Shown: in pieces, positions 18,996 through 27,166 of the stretch
How the letters are laid out: each line of letters opens with the position of its first letter
Position numbering within the stretch: position 1 is the first letter of the stretch
Assembly (NCBI GenBank): GCA_020849665.1
Contig: JADLFX010000039.1
Coordinates: 1-37,595, forward strand
DNA: 37,595 nucleotides
Direction: 5' to 3'
Origin: Planctomycetota bacterium
GTDB taxonomy: Bacteria > Planctomycetota > UBA1135 > UBA2386
Made by a program: the position numbers and the translations under genes
Notes under the pieces: model-generated
What the model saw: only the letters and a program-made list of their open reading frames with translations
The model's database searches: none
Told to the model about the DNA's origin: nothing

Positions 18996-21900
18996 CGTTG
19001 AAGTAGCGCGCCTGCGGGTGATGGCAGATCAGCGCGCTGGTCGACTGCTCGGGCACCAGCTGGAACTCCTCCGAGAGCGACACGCCGATGCGGCCTGCCT
19101 CCAGCAGCGCGAGCAGCTTGGTCTGATCCTCCAGGTTGGGGCAGGCGGGGTAGCCGAACGAGTAGCGGCTGCCCTGGTAGCGCTGCTGGAAGAGCTGCTC
19201 GATCTCCTCCGCGTCCTGCGCGGCGATGCCGAGCTGCTGGCGCACGCGCTTGTGCCAGTACTCCGCGAGGGCCTCGGCACCCTCCACGGCCAGGCCGTGG
19301 AAGTGCAGGTACTCGTCGTAGCGGTTCTCCTTGAACAGGCGCTCCGACCACTCGGACGCGACCTGACCCATGGTGACCAGGGTGAACGCGATCACGTCCA
19401 GCTCGCCCGATTCTTTGCGGCGCAGGAAGTCAGCGATGCACAGCCGCTTGCCGGCAGGCTGGCGCGGCAGTTCGAAACGGCACACCTCGCGGTGGCTGCC
19501 CGGGTCGAGCACGACGACCGCATTGCGCTCGGCGTAGCAGGGCCAGTAGCCGTACACGACCCGCGGCTCGAGCATCCGTTCGGTCTTGACGCGCTGCACC
19601 CATTCGCGGAAGCGCGGCTCGACCTCGTTCTGCACGAACGCCTGGTAGTCCGCGGTGCTGCGCTTGCCCTGGCGGTATTGCCATTGCAGGCGGTAGAGCG
19701 ACTTCTTGTTCACGTAGCGCAGCACGGTGCCGAGCTCCAGCTCCTGTGGCCCCACCACCTGCGCGCCGAAGAACGGCGGGCTCGGGACGACCGGCGCCGG
19801 CGCGACGCCGCTCTCGGCGAACTCCGTGAAGGCGTGCTGCAGGCGCGCCTCCTTCTCCGCGCGCGTGGCGAAGCGCGCGCTGGGGCGCTGCTTGCGCTGT
19901 GCGTCGGCGGTGAGGGTCTTCACCTTCACGCGGCCGGTGATCTCGTCCATCAGGTGCAGGCCCGTGAACGCGTCGGCGCCGTAGTACACGACGCCGGTGC
20001 GGTAGGCGGCGCGCAGGTCGTTCTCGACGTAGGCGCGGTTGAGCGCCGCGCCGCCGCAGATCACCGGCGTGGCGATGCCCTTGTCGGACATCAGCTCGAG
20101 GTTCTCCTTCATCACGACGGTGGACTTCACCAGCAGGCCGCTCATGCCGATCGCGTCGGCCTTGTGCTGGCGGGCGGCCTCGAGGATCGCCTCGACCGGC
20201 TGCTTGATGCCCAGGTTGACCACGCGGTAGCCGTTGTTGCTGACCACGATGTCGACCAGGTTCTTGCCGATGTCGTGGACGTCCCCGCGGACCGTGGCGA
20301 GCACCATGGTGCCCTTCACGTCGCCGGCCAGCTTCTCCATGAACCGCTCGAGGTAGCCGACCGCGGCCTTCATGGTCTCGGCCGACTGCAGCACGAAGGG
20401 CAGCTGCATCTCGCCGCTGCCGAAGAGGTCGCCCACCACCTTCATGCCGTCCAGGAGGATCTGGTTGATGATGTCGAGCGGGCGGTACTTCTCGAGCGCG
20501 ATGTCGAGCTGCTTGTCGATGCCGATCTTGTTGCCGTCGACGATGCGGCGCTTGAGCCGCTCCTCGATCGGCAGCGCGGCCTCGTCCTCGGCCGTGGCGG
20601 TGCTGACCCGCTTGGCGCCCTGGAAGCGCTCGATGAACCTGAAGAGCGGGTCGTAGCCCGGCGCGCGGCGGTCGTAGATCAGGTCGAGGGTGACCTTGCG
20701 GTCCTCCTCGCCGAGCTTGTGGATCGGGATGATCTTAGCGGCGTTGAGGATCGCGGCGTCGAGGCCCATGCGGCGGGCCTCGTCCAGGTAGACCGAGTTG
20801 AGGATCTGGCGCGGGTAGGGCTGCAGGCCGAACGAGATGTTGGAGAGGCCCAGCAGCGTGCGCACGCCGGGCAGCTCCTGCTTGATGCGCCGGATGCCCT
20901 CCAGGGTCTCCAGGCCCATCTTGCGGGAGTCCTCGTCGCCCGAACCCACCGTGAAGGTGAGCGGGTCGAAGATCAGGTCGCCGGGGGCCATGCCGTGGCG
21001 GTGCACCACGATGTCGTAGATGCGGCGCGCCACCTCCAGCTTGCGCTCCGCGGTCTTGGCCATGCCCTCCTCGTCGATGGTCAGCGCGACGAACGCGGCG
21101 CCGTGACGGCGCGCGATCTGGCAGAGCCGGTCGGCCTTGCCCTCGCCGTCCTCGAGGTTGATCGAGTTGATGATCGGCCGGCCCGGGATGCACCGCAGGG
21201 CCGCGTCCACCACGTCGATCTGGGTCGAGTCGACCATGATCGGCGTGGTGACCTTGGTGACCAGCTCGCGCAGCAGCGCGGTCATGTCCGCGGTCTCGTC
21301 GCGGCCGACGTATGCGGTGCACACGTCGAGCACGTGTGCGCCCTCGCGGGTCTGGCTCTTGCCTATGTCGACCATCTGTTCCATCTGCCCGGCGAGCAGC
21401 GCCTCGCGGAACGCCTTCGAGCCGTTGGCGTTGGTGCGCTCACCGACGATCAGCGGGCCGGAGTCCTGGTCGAGCGGCGTGGACACGTAGAGGCTGGCCA
21501 GGGCCGGCGCGTAGTGCGTGGGCCGCGGCGCCGGCTTCAGGCCACGCACCGCATTGGCCAGCACCTCGATGTGCTGCGGCGTGGTGCCGCAGCAGCCACC
21601 GACCATCGCCACGCCGTACTCGGTCACGAACTTGGCGTGGAACCGGGCCAGTTCCTCGGGAGTGAGGTCATAGGTGGCGACCCCGTTCACGTTGCGCGGC
21701 AGGCCGGCATTGGGCAGCGCCATCACCGGCCGCGTGGCGAAGTGGCCGAGGTGGCGCACGTGTTCCTGCATCAGGTCGGGGCCGGTGGCGCAGTTCAGCC
21801 CGATCGCGTCCACCGGCAGGCTCTCGATCACCGTGAGCGCGGCGCCCACCTCGGAGCCGAGGAGCATGGTTCCCGTGGTCTCGATGGTGACCGTGACGAA

Positions 21901-22515
21901 GATCGGCACCTCGCGGCCGAACTCGGCCATGGCGTCGCGGCATGCCAGGATCGCCGTCTTCACCTGCAGGAGGTCCTGGCAGGTCTCGATCTGGAAGGCG
22001 TCGACGCCGCCGGAGAGCAGGCCTAGCGCCTGGGTCTTGTAGCCCGAGTAAAGGTCTTCGTAGGCGATGTGCCCGAGGGTGACCAGCTTGGTGGTCGGGC
22101 CGATCGAGCCGGCGACGAAGCGGGGCCGCTCGGCGGTGGCGAAGCGCGCCGCCGCGGCACGCGCCACGCGCGCCGCCTTCTCGTTCAGCTCGAACGCGCG
22201 GTGCCCGATCTCGTACTCGGCCAGCACCACGGGCGCGGCCCCGAAGGTGTCGGTCTCGACGACGTCGGCGCCGGCGGCGTAGTAGGCCTCGTGGATCTTC
22301 TGGACCACATCCGGCCGCGTGTCGACGAGGACCTCGTTGCAGCCCTCGAGCCCGCCGAAGTCGGCGAGGCTCAGGTTGGCGCGCTGGATCTGGGTGCCCA
22401 TGGCCCCGTCGAAGACCAGCACGCGCTGGTCCAGCACGTTCAGGATGGGGAAGAGGGCCCGGCGCGCCGCGGGATCGAAGCGGGGCGTGGGTTGGGTCTT
22501 GGGGCTCAGGTCCAT
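18979..22515 (-). CDS. metH: Cobalamin-dependent methionine synthase MetH
   Basis: Transfers methyl from 5-methyltetrahydrofolate to homocysteine through cob(I)alamin. At 1178 residues all four modules are present. The homocysteine domain has FDGAMGTQIQ and zinc ligands Cys242 and Cys308-Cys309. The pterin-binding domain is about 350-625 (VGERTNANGSKAF, then INSINLEDGEG). The cap and B12 domain is about 645-880, with GDVHDIGKN and the cobalt ligand His747. The AdoMet reactivation domain is about 900-1178, with SRYSFGYPACPNLEDQ. That module is of the variant resembling cyanobacterial MetH (PEQSTSALICHHP) rather than the E. coli type. The 121-base upstream gap shows no recognisable cobalamin or SAM riboswitch. 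Confidence 0.98.
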   Translation of the reverse strand: MDLSPKTQPTPRFDPAARRALFPILNVLDQRVLVFDGAMGTQIQRANLSLADFGGLEGCNEVLVDTRPDVVQKIHEAYYAAGADVVETDTFGAAPVVLAEYEIGHRAFELNEKAARVARAAAARFATAERPRFVAGSIGPTTKLVTLGHIAYEDLYSGYKTQALGLLSGGVDAFQIETCQDLLQVKTAILACRDAMAEFGREVPIFVTVTIETTGTMLLGSEVGAALTVIESLPVDAIGLNCATGPDLMQEHVRHLGHFATRPVMALPNAGLPRNVNGVATYDLTPEELARFHAKFVTEYGVAMVGGCCGTTPQHIEVLANAVRGLKPAPRPTHYAPALASLYVSTPLDQDSGPLIVGERTNANGSKAFREALLAGQMEQMVDIGKSQTREGAHVLDVCTAYVGRDETADMTALLRELVTKVTTPIMVDSTQIDVVDAALRCIPGRPIINSINLEDGEGKADRLCQIARRHGAAFVALTIDEEGMAKTAERKLEVARRIYDIVVHRHGMAPGDLIFDPLTFTVGSGDEDSRKMGLETLEGIRRIKQELPGVRTLLGLSNISFGLQPYPRQILNSVYLDEARRMGLDAAILNAAKIIPIHKLGEEDRKVTLDLIYDRRAPGYDPLFRFIERFQGAKRVSTATAEDEAALPIEERLKRRIVDGNKIGIDKQLDIALEKYRPLDIINQILLDGMKVVGDLFGSGEMQLPFVLQSAETMKAAVGYLERFMEKLAGDVKGTMVLATVRGDVHDIGKNLVDIVVSNNGYRVVNLGIKQPVEAILEAARQHKADAIGMSGLLVKSTVVMKENLELMSDKGIATPVICGGAALNRAYVENDLRAAYRTGVVYYGADAFTGLHLMDEITGRVKVKTLTADAQRKQRPSARFATRAEKEARLQHAFTEFAESGVAPAPVVPSPPFFGAQVVGPQELELGTVLRYVNKKSLYRLQWQYRQGKRSTADYQAFVQNEVEPRFREWVQRVKTERMLEPRVVYGYWPCYAERNAVVVLDPGSHREVCRFELPRQPAGKRLCIADFLRRKESGELDVIAFTLVTMGQVASEWSERLFKENRYDEYLHFHGLAVEGAEALAEYWHKRVRQQLGIAAQDAEEIEQLFQQRYQGSRYSFGYPACPNLEDQTKLLALLEAGRIGVSLSEEFQLVPEQSTSALICHHPQARYFNVTVSA

Positions 22516-22636
22516 CGCGAAGGGCGCCGGATGATAGCGTCGCGCCCAGCCGGCCTGCCGTCCGCCTGAGGGAATGGCTCGCGCGCCTCGGTGTCACGGG
22601 GGCGTGCCGCAAGCGCCGGAGTTGCCCCGGATCGCC

Positions 22637-23452
22637 TCAGAACGTCACCCGCATGCCGAGGGTGACGCCGTAGTCGATCTCAGCGCGGTGGTCGAGCTCC
22701 TGCACCAGGGGGATCTGGATGCCGAACTCGATGGTGAAGGTGCGGGCCTCGTACATCAGTCCTGGGGCGAGCAGAGCCTCCACGTCGCCGTTGGTCTCGT
22801 AGTAGAGATTGACCTCCGCGACGCCGTAGAAGGCGCTGGTGCTGGTGGTGCTGAACTCGGCCGGCTCGAGCCGGTAGAGATAGGCCAGATCGCCCTCGAA
22901 GAGGTCGGCGTGGCCGCTCGTGCTGAGGCGGTACTCGGCGGCGAGACCCAGCCCGTGGCGATGCCGGATCTGGGTGAGCGCCACGCCCAGGAACGGATCG
23001 AAGGAGTCGTCGGAGAACCCCGGACGCAGCGAGGTGCCCTCCCCGGTGGGCAGCATGAAGCCCGCCAGCATGGCTGCGCGCGTGGTGTCGATGGCGGCGG
23101 TGTCCTCGCGGTAGAAGCGCCACTTCGCGAACGCTCGCACGTCGCCGGTGCGCAGCTGGTCGCGCTCCTGACCGTTGCCCTCCACGAAGCTGCGCCACGC
23201 GAGCGGCACCGTGACCCCCAGCGCGACATCCGGCTCGTAGCCGATGGTGAGCGTGGTCAGCGACTGCAGCTCGTCGATCTCCTCGCGCTGCGTGGTCGGA
23301 TCCTGGTCGGCGTGGAAGAAGCGCACCTGCTCGCGGAGCACGACGCTGCCGAGGCCGGGCAGAGTGGCCGCCGGCGTCTGGATGGCCTCCTGCCCCGCCA
23401 GGGGCAGGGTCGCACATGCGAGAGCCAGCCAGAGGGTTCCGAGCCTGTTCAT
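22637..23452 (-). CDS. Outer-membrane beta-barrel transporter-like protein
   Basis: 271 residues with a signal peptide (MNRLGTLWLALACATLPLAGQ) and then about twelve amphipathic strands separated by short turns, ending LGMRVTF with the terminal phenylalanine of outer-membrane proteins. Segments such as LTTLTIGYEPDVALGVTVPLAWRSF and AMLAGFMLPTGEG resemble the MetA-pathway-of-phenol-degradation/transporter group of barrels, which are often found beside metal-resistance genes. An ATG eight codons upstream is less likely because 23452 starts directly at the signal peptide. It follows the HMA-domain lipoprotein gene by 37 bases on the same strand, so the two are probably one transcript with an envelope metal-related role (inference). 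Confidence 0.82.
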   Translation of the reverse strand: MNRLGTLWLALACATLPLAGQEAIQTPAATLPGLGSVVLREQVRFFHADQDPTTQREEIDELQSLTTLTIGYEPDVALGVTVPLAWRSFVEGNGQERDQLRTGDVRAFAKWRFYREDTAAIDTTRAAMLAGFMLPTGEGTSLRPGFSDDSFDPFLGVALTQIRHRHGLGLAAEYRLSTSGHADLFEGDLAYLYRLEPAEFSTTSTSAFYGVAEVNLYYETNGDVEALLAPGLMYEARTFTIEFGIQIPLVQELDHRAEIDYGVTLGMRVTF

Positions 23453-23489
23453 CGCAGCACCGAGTCCGGTACGCACCGCACGCCGCGCA

Positions 23490-23834
23490 TCACTCCCCGC
23501 GCACGGCCACCAGGGTCACACCGCCGGCCCGGATCCGCTCGGCCAGGTCGTGCGGACTCGGCTGCAGGCCGGGGGAGAGCTGCAGGTGCACGAGACCCTG
23601 ACCCAGGTCCACGCGTACGTCGCTGACCCCGGGCAGGGACTTGAGCTGCAGGTCCACGTTGGTGGCGCACTGCGGGCAGGCCAGACCCTTCACTTCCAGG
23701 ACCGCGGCGGTGCCGGCGAGCGGCTGTTCCGAGAAGTTCTGGCCGCCCTGCGTGCCGGGGGATGGCGCGGCACAGGCCGCGGCGAGGAAGACCAGGAGGA
23801 GGCCGGGGAGGATCCGGTGGCGGGAGCGGCGCAT
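23490..23834 (-). CDS. Lipoprotein with heavy-metal-associated (HMA) domain
   Basis: 114 residues. The signal peptide has lipobox LAAAC (Cys21), then a glycine/serine linker. The HMA fold follows at about 44-112: AVLEVKGLACPQCATNVDLQL with metal-binding Cys53 and Cys56, then LPGVSDVRVDLGQGLVHL. The CxxC follows the MerP/Atx1/CopZ pattern, with alanine in place of the usual methionine before the first cysteine. An HMA domain tethered as a lipoprotein would bind Cu(I), Hg(II) or Zn(II) on the periplasmic side. It lies immediately upstream of the outer-membrane barrel gene. Metal identity cannot be read from the sequence. Confidence 0.88.
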   Translation of the reverse strand: MRRSRHRILPGLLLVFLAAACAAPSPGTQGGQNFSEQPLAGTAAVLEVKGLACPQCATNVDLQLKSLPGVSDVRVDLGQGLVHLQLSPGLQPSPHDLAERIRAGGVTLVAVRGE

Positions 23835-23883
23835 CGCAGTCACCCGAATACGACTGCCGATCGCGGGTGCAAGAGCGGAATCC

Positions 23884-24912
23884 TCAGTGCCCCGGGCCGA
23901 CCCCTCCGGCCGGGGGCCCGCCGCTCCTCGCGGCGAGCAGCAGCAGGTCGAAGCGCAGCGCCGGATCGGTCGGGTGGCGGGCCGCCGCGGCCACGATCCC
24001 GCCACACACGTGCAGCGGCGGAAGCGGTTCCGTGGCGAGCACGTCGGCGACCAGCGCCGGGGTCCCGTTGGCGTCGACGCGGACCGGGACGATCACGTAC
24101 CGACCCTGCGCGGGGAGATGCTCCGGCCATCGCTCGGCGCCTGCGCTGCGCTCGAGTCCCACGTTGAGCGTCGCGCGGACGCCCATGCTCAGCAGGACGG
24201 ACCACACGCTCGGCTTCTGCACGACCTTCCAGAAGTACGGGGCCAGGACCGAGTCCTCCTGCGCCACGTTCAGGAGCGCGAGCAGCGCCACGATCGCCTC
24301 GACCTGGGTGCGTGCCCATCGCTCCACCCCTGCGGCGTCCAGCTCCTCGGGGCGCGCGCCGGAGCCCGCGGCCGCCAGGTCGGCCGCCCTGGCCATCTCC
24401 GCCGCGTCCACCACGCCCCTGCCGAGCAGGTCCGCGGGCAGGTGGAGGCTGGAACAAGCCAGTTGGCGCCCGTCCGCGTCATAGACCGTGGCCGCCACTC
24501 CCAGCACCACGGAGACCACGTTCCGTTCGCCCGGCCGTTCTCCGAAGGTGATGCGGAACGACCACGAGCCATACCGGTTCGGATCGATCGTGAATTCCTC
24601 GGGTTGCGTACTCGAGCCCGTGGTCCCGCGGGCGGTCCGCACCGGCTTGCGCTCCTCGACCACTTCCAGCCGCAGGAGCCAGCGTTGCACGTCGGCGCCT
24701 TTCGTGAGCCGCAGACCGAAGAGCACCTGATCGCCCTTCCGCCACTCGCGGTGTCCGGCGCGTGCGTCGATGCCGGCCAGCACTCGGGGGGCCCCGGCGA
24801 ACTCGTCCGGCTGAAGGTCCGCCGGCAGTGCCGAGGGGGCGAGGTGGGCCTGCACCTCGACCGTGCCGCAGGCCGTCAGGGCGAGGACCAGGAGCATCAG
24901 CGTGCGCCGCAT
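23884..24912 (-). CDS. Unknown lipoprotein
   Basis: 342 residues with a short signal and lipobox LALTAC (Cys15). The N-terminal half (about 45-160) is a beta-sandwich-like region with EWRKGDQVLFGLRL, VQRWLLRLEVVEERKP and GSWSFRITFGERPGERNVVSVVLGVAATVYDADGR broken by turns. The C-terminal half is mainly helical (AAEMARAADLA, VEAIVALLALLNVAQED, YFWKVVQKPSVWSVLLSM), followed by RYVIVPVRVDANGTPALVADVLAT. I recognise no family and no catalytic motif. The gene is 49 bases upstream of the HMA lipoprotein gene on the same strand and could be the first gene of that transcript. Confidence 0.8.
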   Translation of the reverse strand: MRRTLMLLVLALTACGTVEVQAHLAPSALPADLQPDEFAGAPRVLAGIDARAGHREWRKGDQVLFGLRLTKGADVQRWLLRLEVVEERKPVRTARGTTGSSTQPEEFTIDPNRYGSWSFRITFGERPGERNVVSVVLGVAATVYDADGRQLACSSLHLPADLLGRGVVDAAEMARAADLAAAGSGARPEELDAAGVERWARTQVEAIVALLALLNVAQEDSVLAPYFWKVVQKPSVWSVLLSMGVRATLNVGLERSAGAERWPEHLPAQGRYVIVPVRVDANGTPALVADVLATEPLPPLHVCGGIVAAAARHPTDPALRFDLLLLAARSGGPPAGGVGPGH

Positions 24913-25230
24913 CGCGCGGGATGATGCCACGGAGACCGGGTGGGCAAGGAGGCCCGGGCACCGGCAGGAGGGCGCGGCCCAGGAGATCTGCCAAGGTCGC
25001 TCTGGGCGAGTGCCGGCGGGTTCCGTCGCGCGCTGCGCGCCTGCCGAGGCGCACCGTGGTCTGTGTTCCACGGGCCGTCCCGGATCCTCCATCGCCTGCC
25101 AGCGCGGTGGACTCTCGCCACGCGCAGGCCTCGGCTCCCGCCGACTCCGGGCCGCGATGGGATGCTGCGACGGATCCACAGGGCGGGGCGGACACTTGGT
25201 CGCGAGTTCCAAGCCGGCGATTCTCGAGAC
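24913..25230. other. Intergenic region, no feature seen
   Basis: 318 bases between the divergent unknown lipoprotein gene and the methyltransferase-like gene. Open frames cross it on both strands, but they encode arginine/proline/glycine-rich sequence without family likeness. I see no tRNA, clear promoter, repeat or riboswitch. The methyltransferase frame is open leftward through part of it, so a longer N-terminus cannot be excluded. Confidence 0.4.
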
Positions 25231-25821
25231 ATGGAGCCCCTGGACTCCTGGTATGCGAAGACCCTGCTCCTGATGGGGAGCGTGATGATCGTGGCGATCC
25301 GCGCCCCGCACGGGCAGCGCAGCCGCACGATCCCGGTGGTGCACCGTGGCCAGGGAGGGATCGAGCGAACCCTCCTCGCCCTGGCGTGGGTCGCGTTCTT
25401 CCTGCCGCTGCTCTGGGTGTTCACGCCGTGGTTCGGCTTCGCGGACTATCCCCTGCGCCCTCTGCCCTTGGGCCTCGGCGCCCTGGCGGTTGCCCTGGGA
25501 CTCGTCCTCTTCCATCGCTCCCACGCCGACCTCGGCACGAACTGGTCGATCACGCTGGAAGTGCGGGAGGGCCACCGTCTCGTCACGCACGGCGTCTACC
25601 GGCAGATCCGCCACCCCATGTACACGGCGCTCCTGCTGCACGGAGCCGGGCTGGCGGTCGCGGTGCCGAATTGGGTGGCGGGACCCATCTACCTCGTGGT
25701 GATGGCGCTGCTGGTGGCGTGCCGCCTCGGCCCCGAGGAAGCCCTGATGCGTGCGACCTTCGGCGCGGAGTACGAGGCGTATGCGTCGCGCACGCGGCGC
25801 CTCGTGCCCCACGTGTGGTGA
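25231..25821 (+). CDS. Isoprenylcysteine carboxyl methyltransferase-like membrane protein
   Basis: 196 residues of the ICMT/phospholipid methyltransferase superfamily, which transfers methyl from AdoMet to small or lipid substrates at the membrane. Four to five hydrophobic segments are visible (about 10-24, 44-66, 77-93, 132-147, 150-165). The conserved C-terminal AdoMet-binding region reads LVTHGVYRQIRHPMYTALLL, then RLGPEEALMRATFGAEYEAYASRTRRLVPHVW, with the RHPMY and EE...FG..Y..Y motifs. The first AdoMet/His region is intact. ATG 25231 was chosen because upstream sequence is low-complexity. Bacterial members are poorly characterised, so the substrate is unknown. Confidence 0.87.
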   Translation: MEPLDSWYAKTLLLMGSVMIVAIRAPHGQRSRTIPVVHRGQGGIERTLLALAWVAFFLPLLWVFTPWFGFADYPLRPLPLGLGALAVALGLVLFHRSHADLGTNWSITLEVREGHRLVTHGVYRQIRHPMYTALLLHGAGLAVAVPNWVAGPIYLVVMALLVACRLGPEEALMRATFGAEYEAYASRTRRLVPHVW

Positions 25822-25894
25822 GCAGGATCCCGGGCCTGGGGCAAGAACCCCGTGGGCGCGGACGTTGCACCGGCGACTTTCCCCAGGAGGCCGC

Positions 25895-27166
25895 ATGCAC
25901 CCTCTCACGTTCACGTCGTTCCTCACCGCCGCGATCCTGTTCGCCGGCCCCGCCGCGCCCGCCCAGCTCGTGGCCAAGCCCCAGCTCGTCGCGTGGTCCG
26001 AGACGACCGGGCCTGCGCTCTTCCAGGGCGTGCAGCTCCAGGACATGGAAGCGAACTGCCAGCCGGCACGCATCGCATGCCGTTCGCTCCTCGGCAATCC
26101 GCTCTGGTACGCCGGCGGCACGGCCTACGACCTGCGCCACCAGTCGGCGTGGGTCAGCAGCGGCACCGCGATCCACGAGATCGAACTCGGGCCCTGCACG
26201 GTGCGCTGCCAGTTCACGGCCCAGCTGATGAACAGCGGCGCCGTGGTCAGCGGGCTCGCCATGCTCGACGGCGGACGCCGCCTCCTCCAGCTCGAGACGA
26301 TGCCGGGCTACTTCGGGCTGCGCTCGTACGACGCGACCCAGTGTCCGCCCGTGCCCCTGCGTGACGGCTGCGCGGTGCAGCTCGGCGGCGGCGCGGTCGC
26401 CGCTGGCCTCGCGTACGACCCCGTGCTGGACCTGGTGTTCGTGGCCGTGTCGACGCCGACCCCGATCGACTGGGCCACCGACGTGCTGGTGGCGCGCTCG
26501 ACCGACAAGTGCAATGCGCTGTGCAAGTTCACGCTCGCCCGCTGCGGTCCCTTCTACCCCCGCTCCGGCGCAGTCACCGGCCTCGGCCTGGATCCCTGCC
26601 GCCGGCTGCTCTACGCCACCAACGGGCAGCACACGCAGAGCCTCGACCTCGTGGACCCGCTGCGCTGCGCCGTGCGCCAGGTGGGCTGCTGCCCCACCAA
26701 CTCGGCGTGGGACTTCAAGGGCCTCGACGTGGTGCCGGGCTGGAGCCAGCAGCCCGTGGGCACGAGCTGCGTGCCGTGGCAGTGTCAGCCCTGCACGATG
26801 AAGGCGACGCTGGCCGGCGGCGACGCCGTGCTCGGCAACCCCGACTTCGAGGTCCGCCTCGAGCAGGCCCATGCCGGCGGCCGCGCCGTGCTGGTGCTCG
26901 CCGGCGGCTCGTGCGGCAGCGGGCAGACCTTCCCATTCCTGTGCGGACCGCTGTACCCGACCCTCGCGCCCGCGCCTTACGTCTCGGGCCCGATCCCGGT
27001 CCAGGGTCCCAGCCCCTGCGGCGCCAGCGCCGTGCACCCGCTGCCCATCCCGGTGGATCGCAGCCTCTGCGGGCTCGCGCTCTGCATGCAGTGGGTCGTG
27101 GCCTGCCCGGGCGGCGTGAACGCACTGGGGCTCAGCCCGGCCGTGCACGTCACGCTGGGCGGCTAG
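25895..27166 (+). CDS. Cysteine-rich secreted propeller-like protein with planctomycete C-terminal domain
   Basis: 423 residues, signal peptide about 1-23 (ending PAAPAQ). Four repeated strand motifs suggest a beta-propeller: GTAYDLRHQSAWVSSG, GLAMLDGGRRLLQLET, GLAYDPVLDLVFVAVS and GLGLDPCRRLLYATNG. More than 20 cysteines, many in C-x3-C and similar pairs (CTVRC, CNALC, CQPC), imply disulfides and a location outside the cytoplasm. From about residue 298 a glycine/proline-rich beta domain follows (AVLGNPDFEVRLEQA to ALGLSPAVHVTLGG) of the type shared by other secreted proteins here. AGGAGG (25885-25890) stands four bases before ATG 25895 and decides the start. The stop shares the tetranucleotide CTAG with the convergent gene. 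Function unknown. Confidence 0.85.
   Translation: MHPLTFTSFLTAAILFAGPAAPAQLVAKPQLVAWSETTGPALFQGVQLQDMEANCQPARIACRSLLGNPLWYAGGTAYDLRHQSAWVSSGTAIHEIELGPCTVRCQFTAQLMNSGAVVSGLAMLDGGRRLLQLETMPGYFGLRSYDATQCPPVPLRDGCAVQLGGGAVAAGLAYDPVLDLVFVAVSTPTPIDWATDVLVARSTDKCNALCKFTLARCGPFYPRSGAVTGLGLDPCRRLLYATNGQHTQSLDLVDPLRCAVRQVGCCPTNSAWDFKGLDVVPGWSQQPVGTSCVPWQCQPCTMKATLAGGDAVLGNPDFEVRLEQAHAGGRAVLVLAGGSCGSGQTFPFLCGPLYPTLAPAPYVSGPIPVQGPSPCGASAVHPLPIPVDRSLCGLALCMQWVVACPGGVNALGLSPAVHVTLGG

Noticed and set aside
18919..22026. A 1035-codon plus-strand frame opposite metH
   Set aside because: Mirror frame of metH; the Val/His/Asp/Gln-rich composition is typical of antisense of GC-rich coding DNA.
22516..22636. Possible cobalamin or SAM riboswitch upstream of metH
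   Set aside because: No B12-box-like sequence or SAM-switch core is visible in this short, GC-rich gap.
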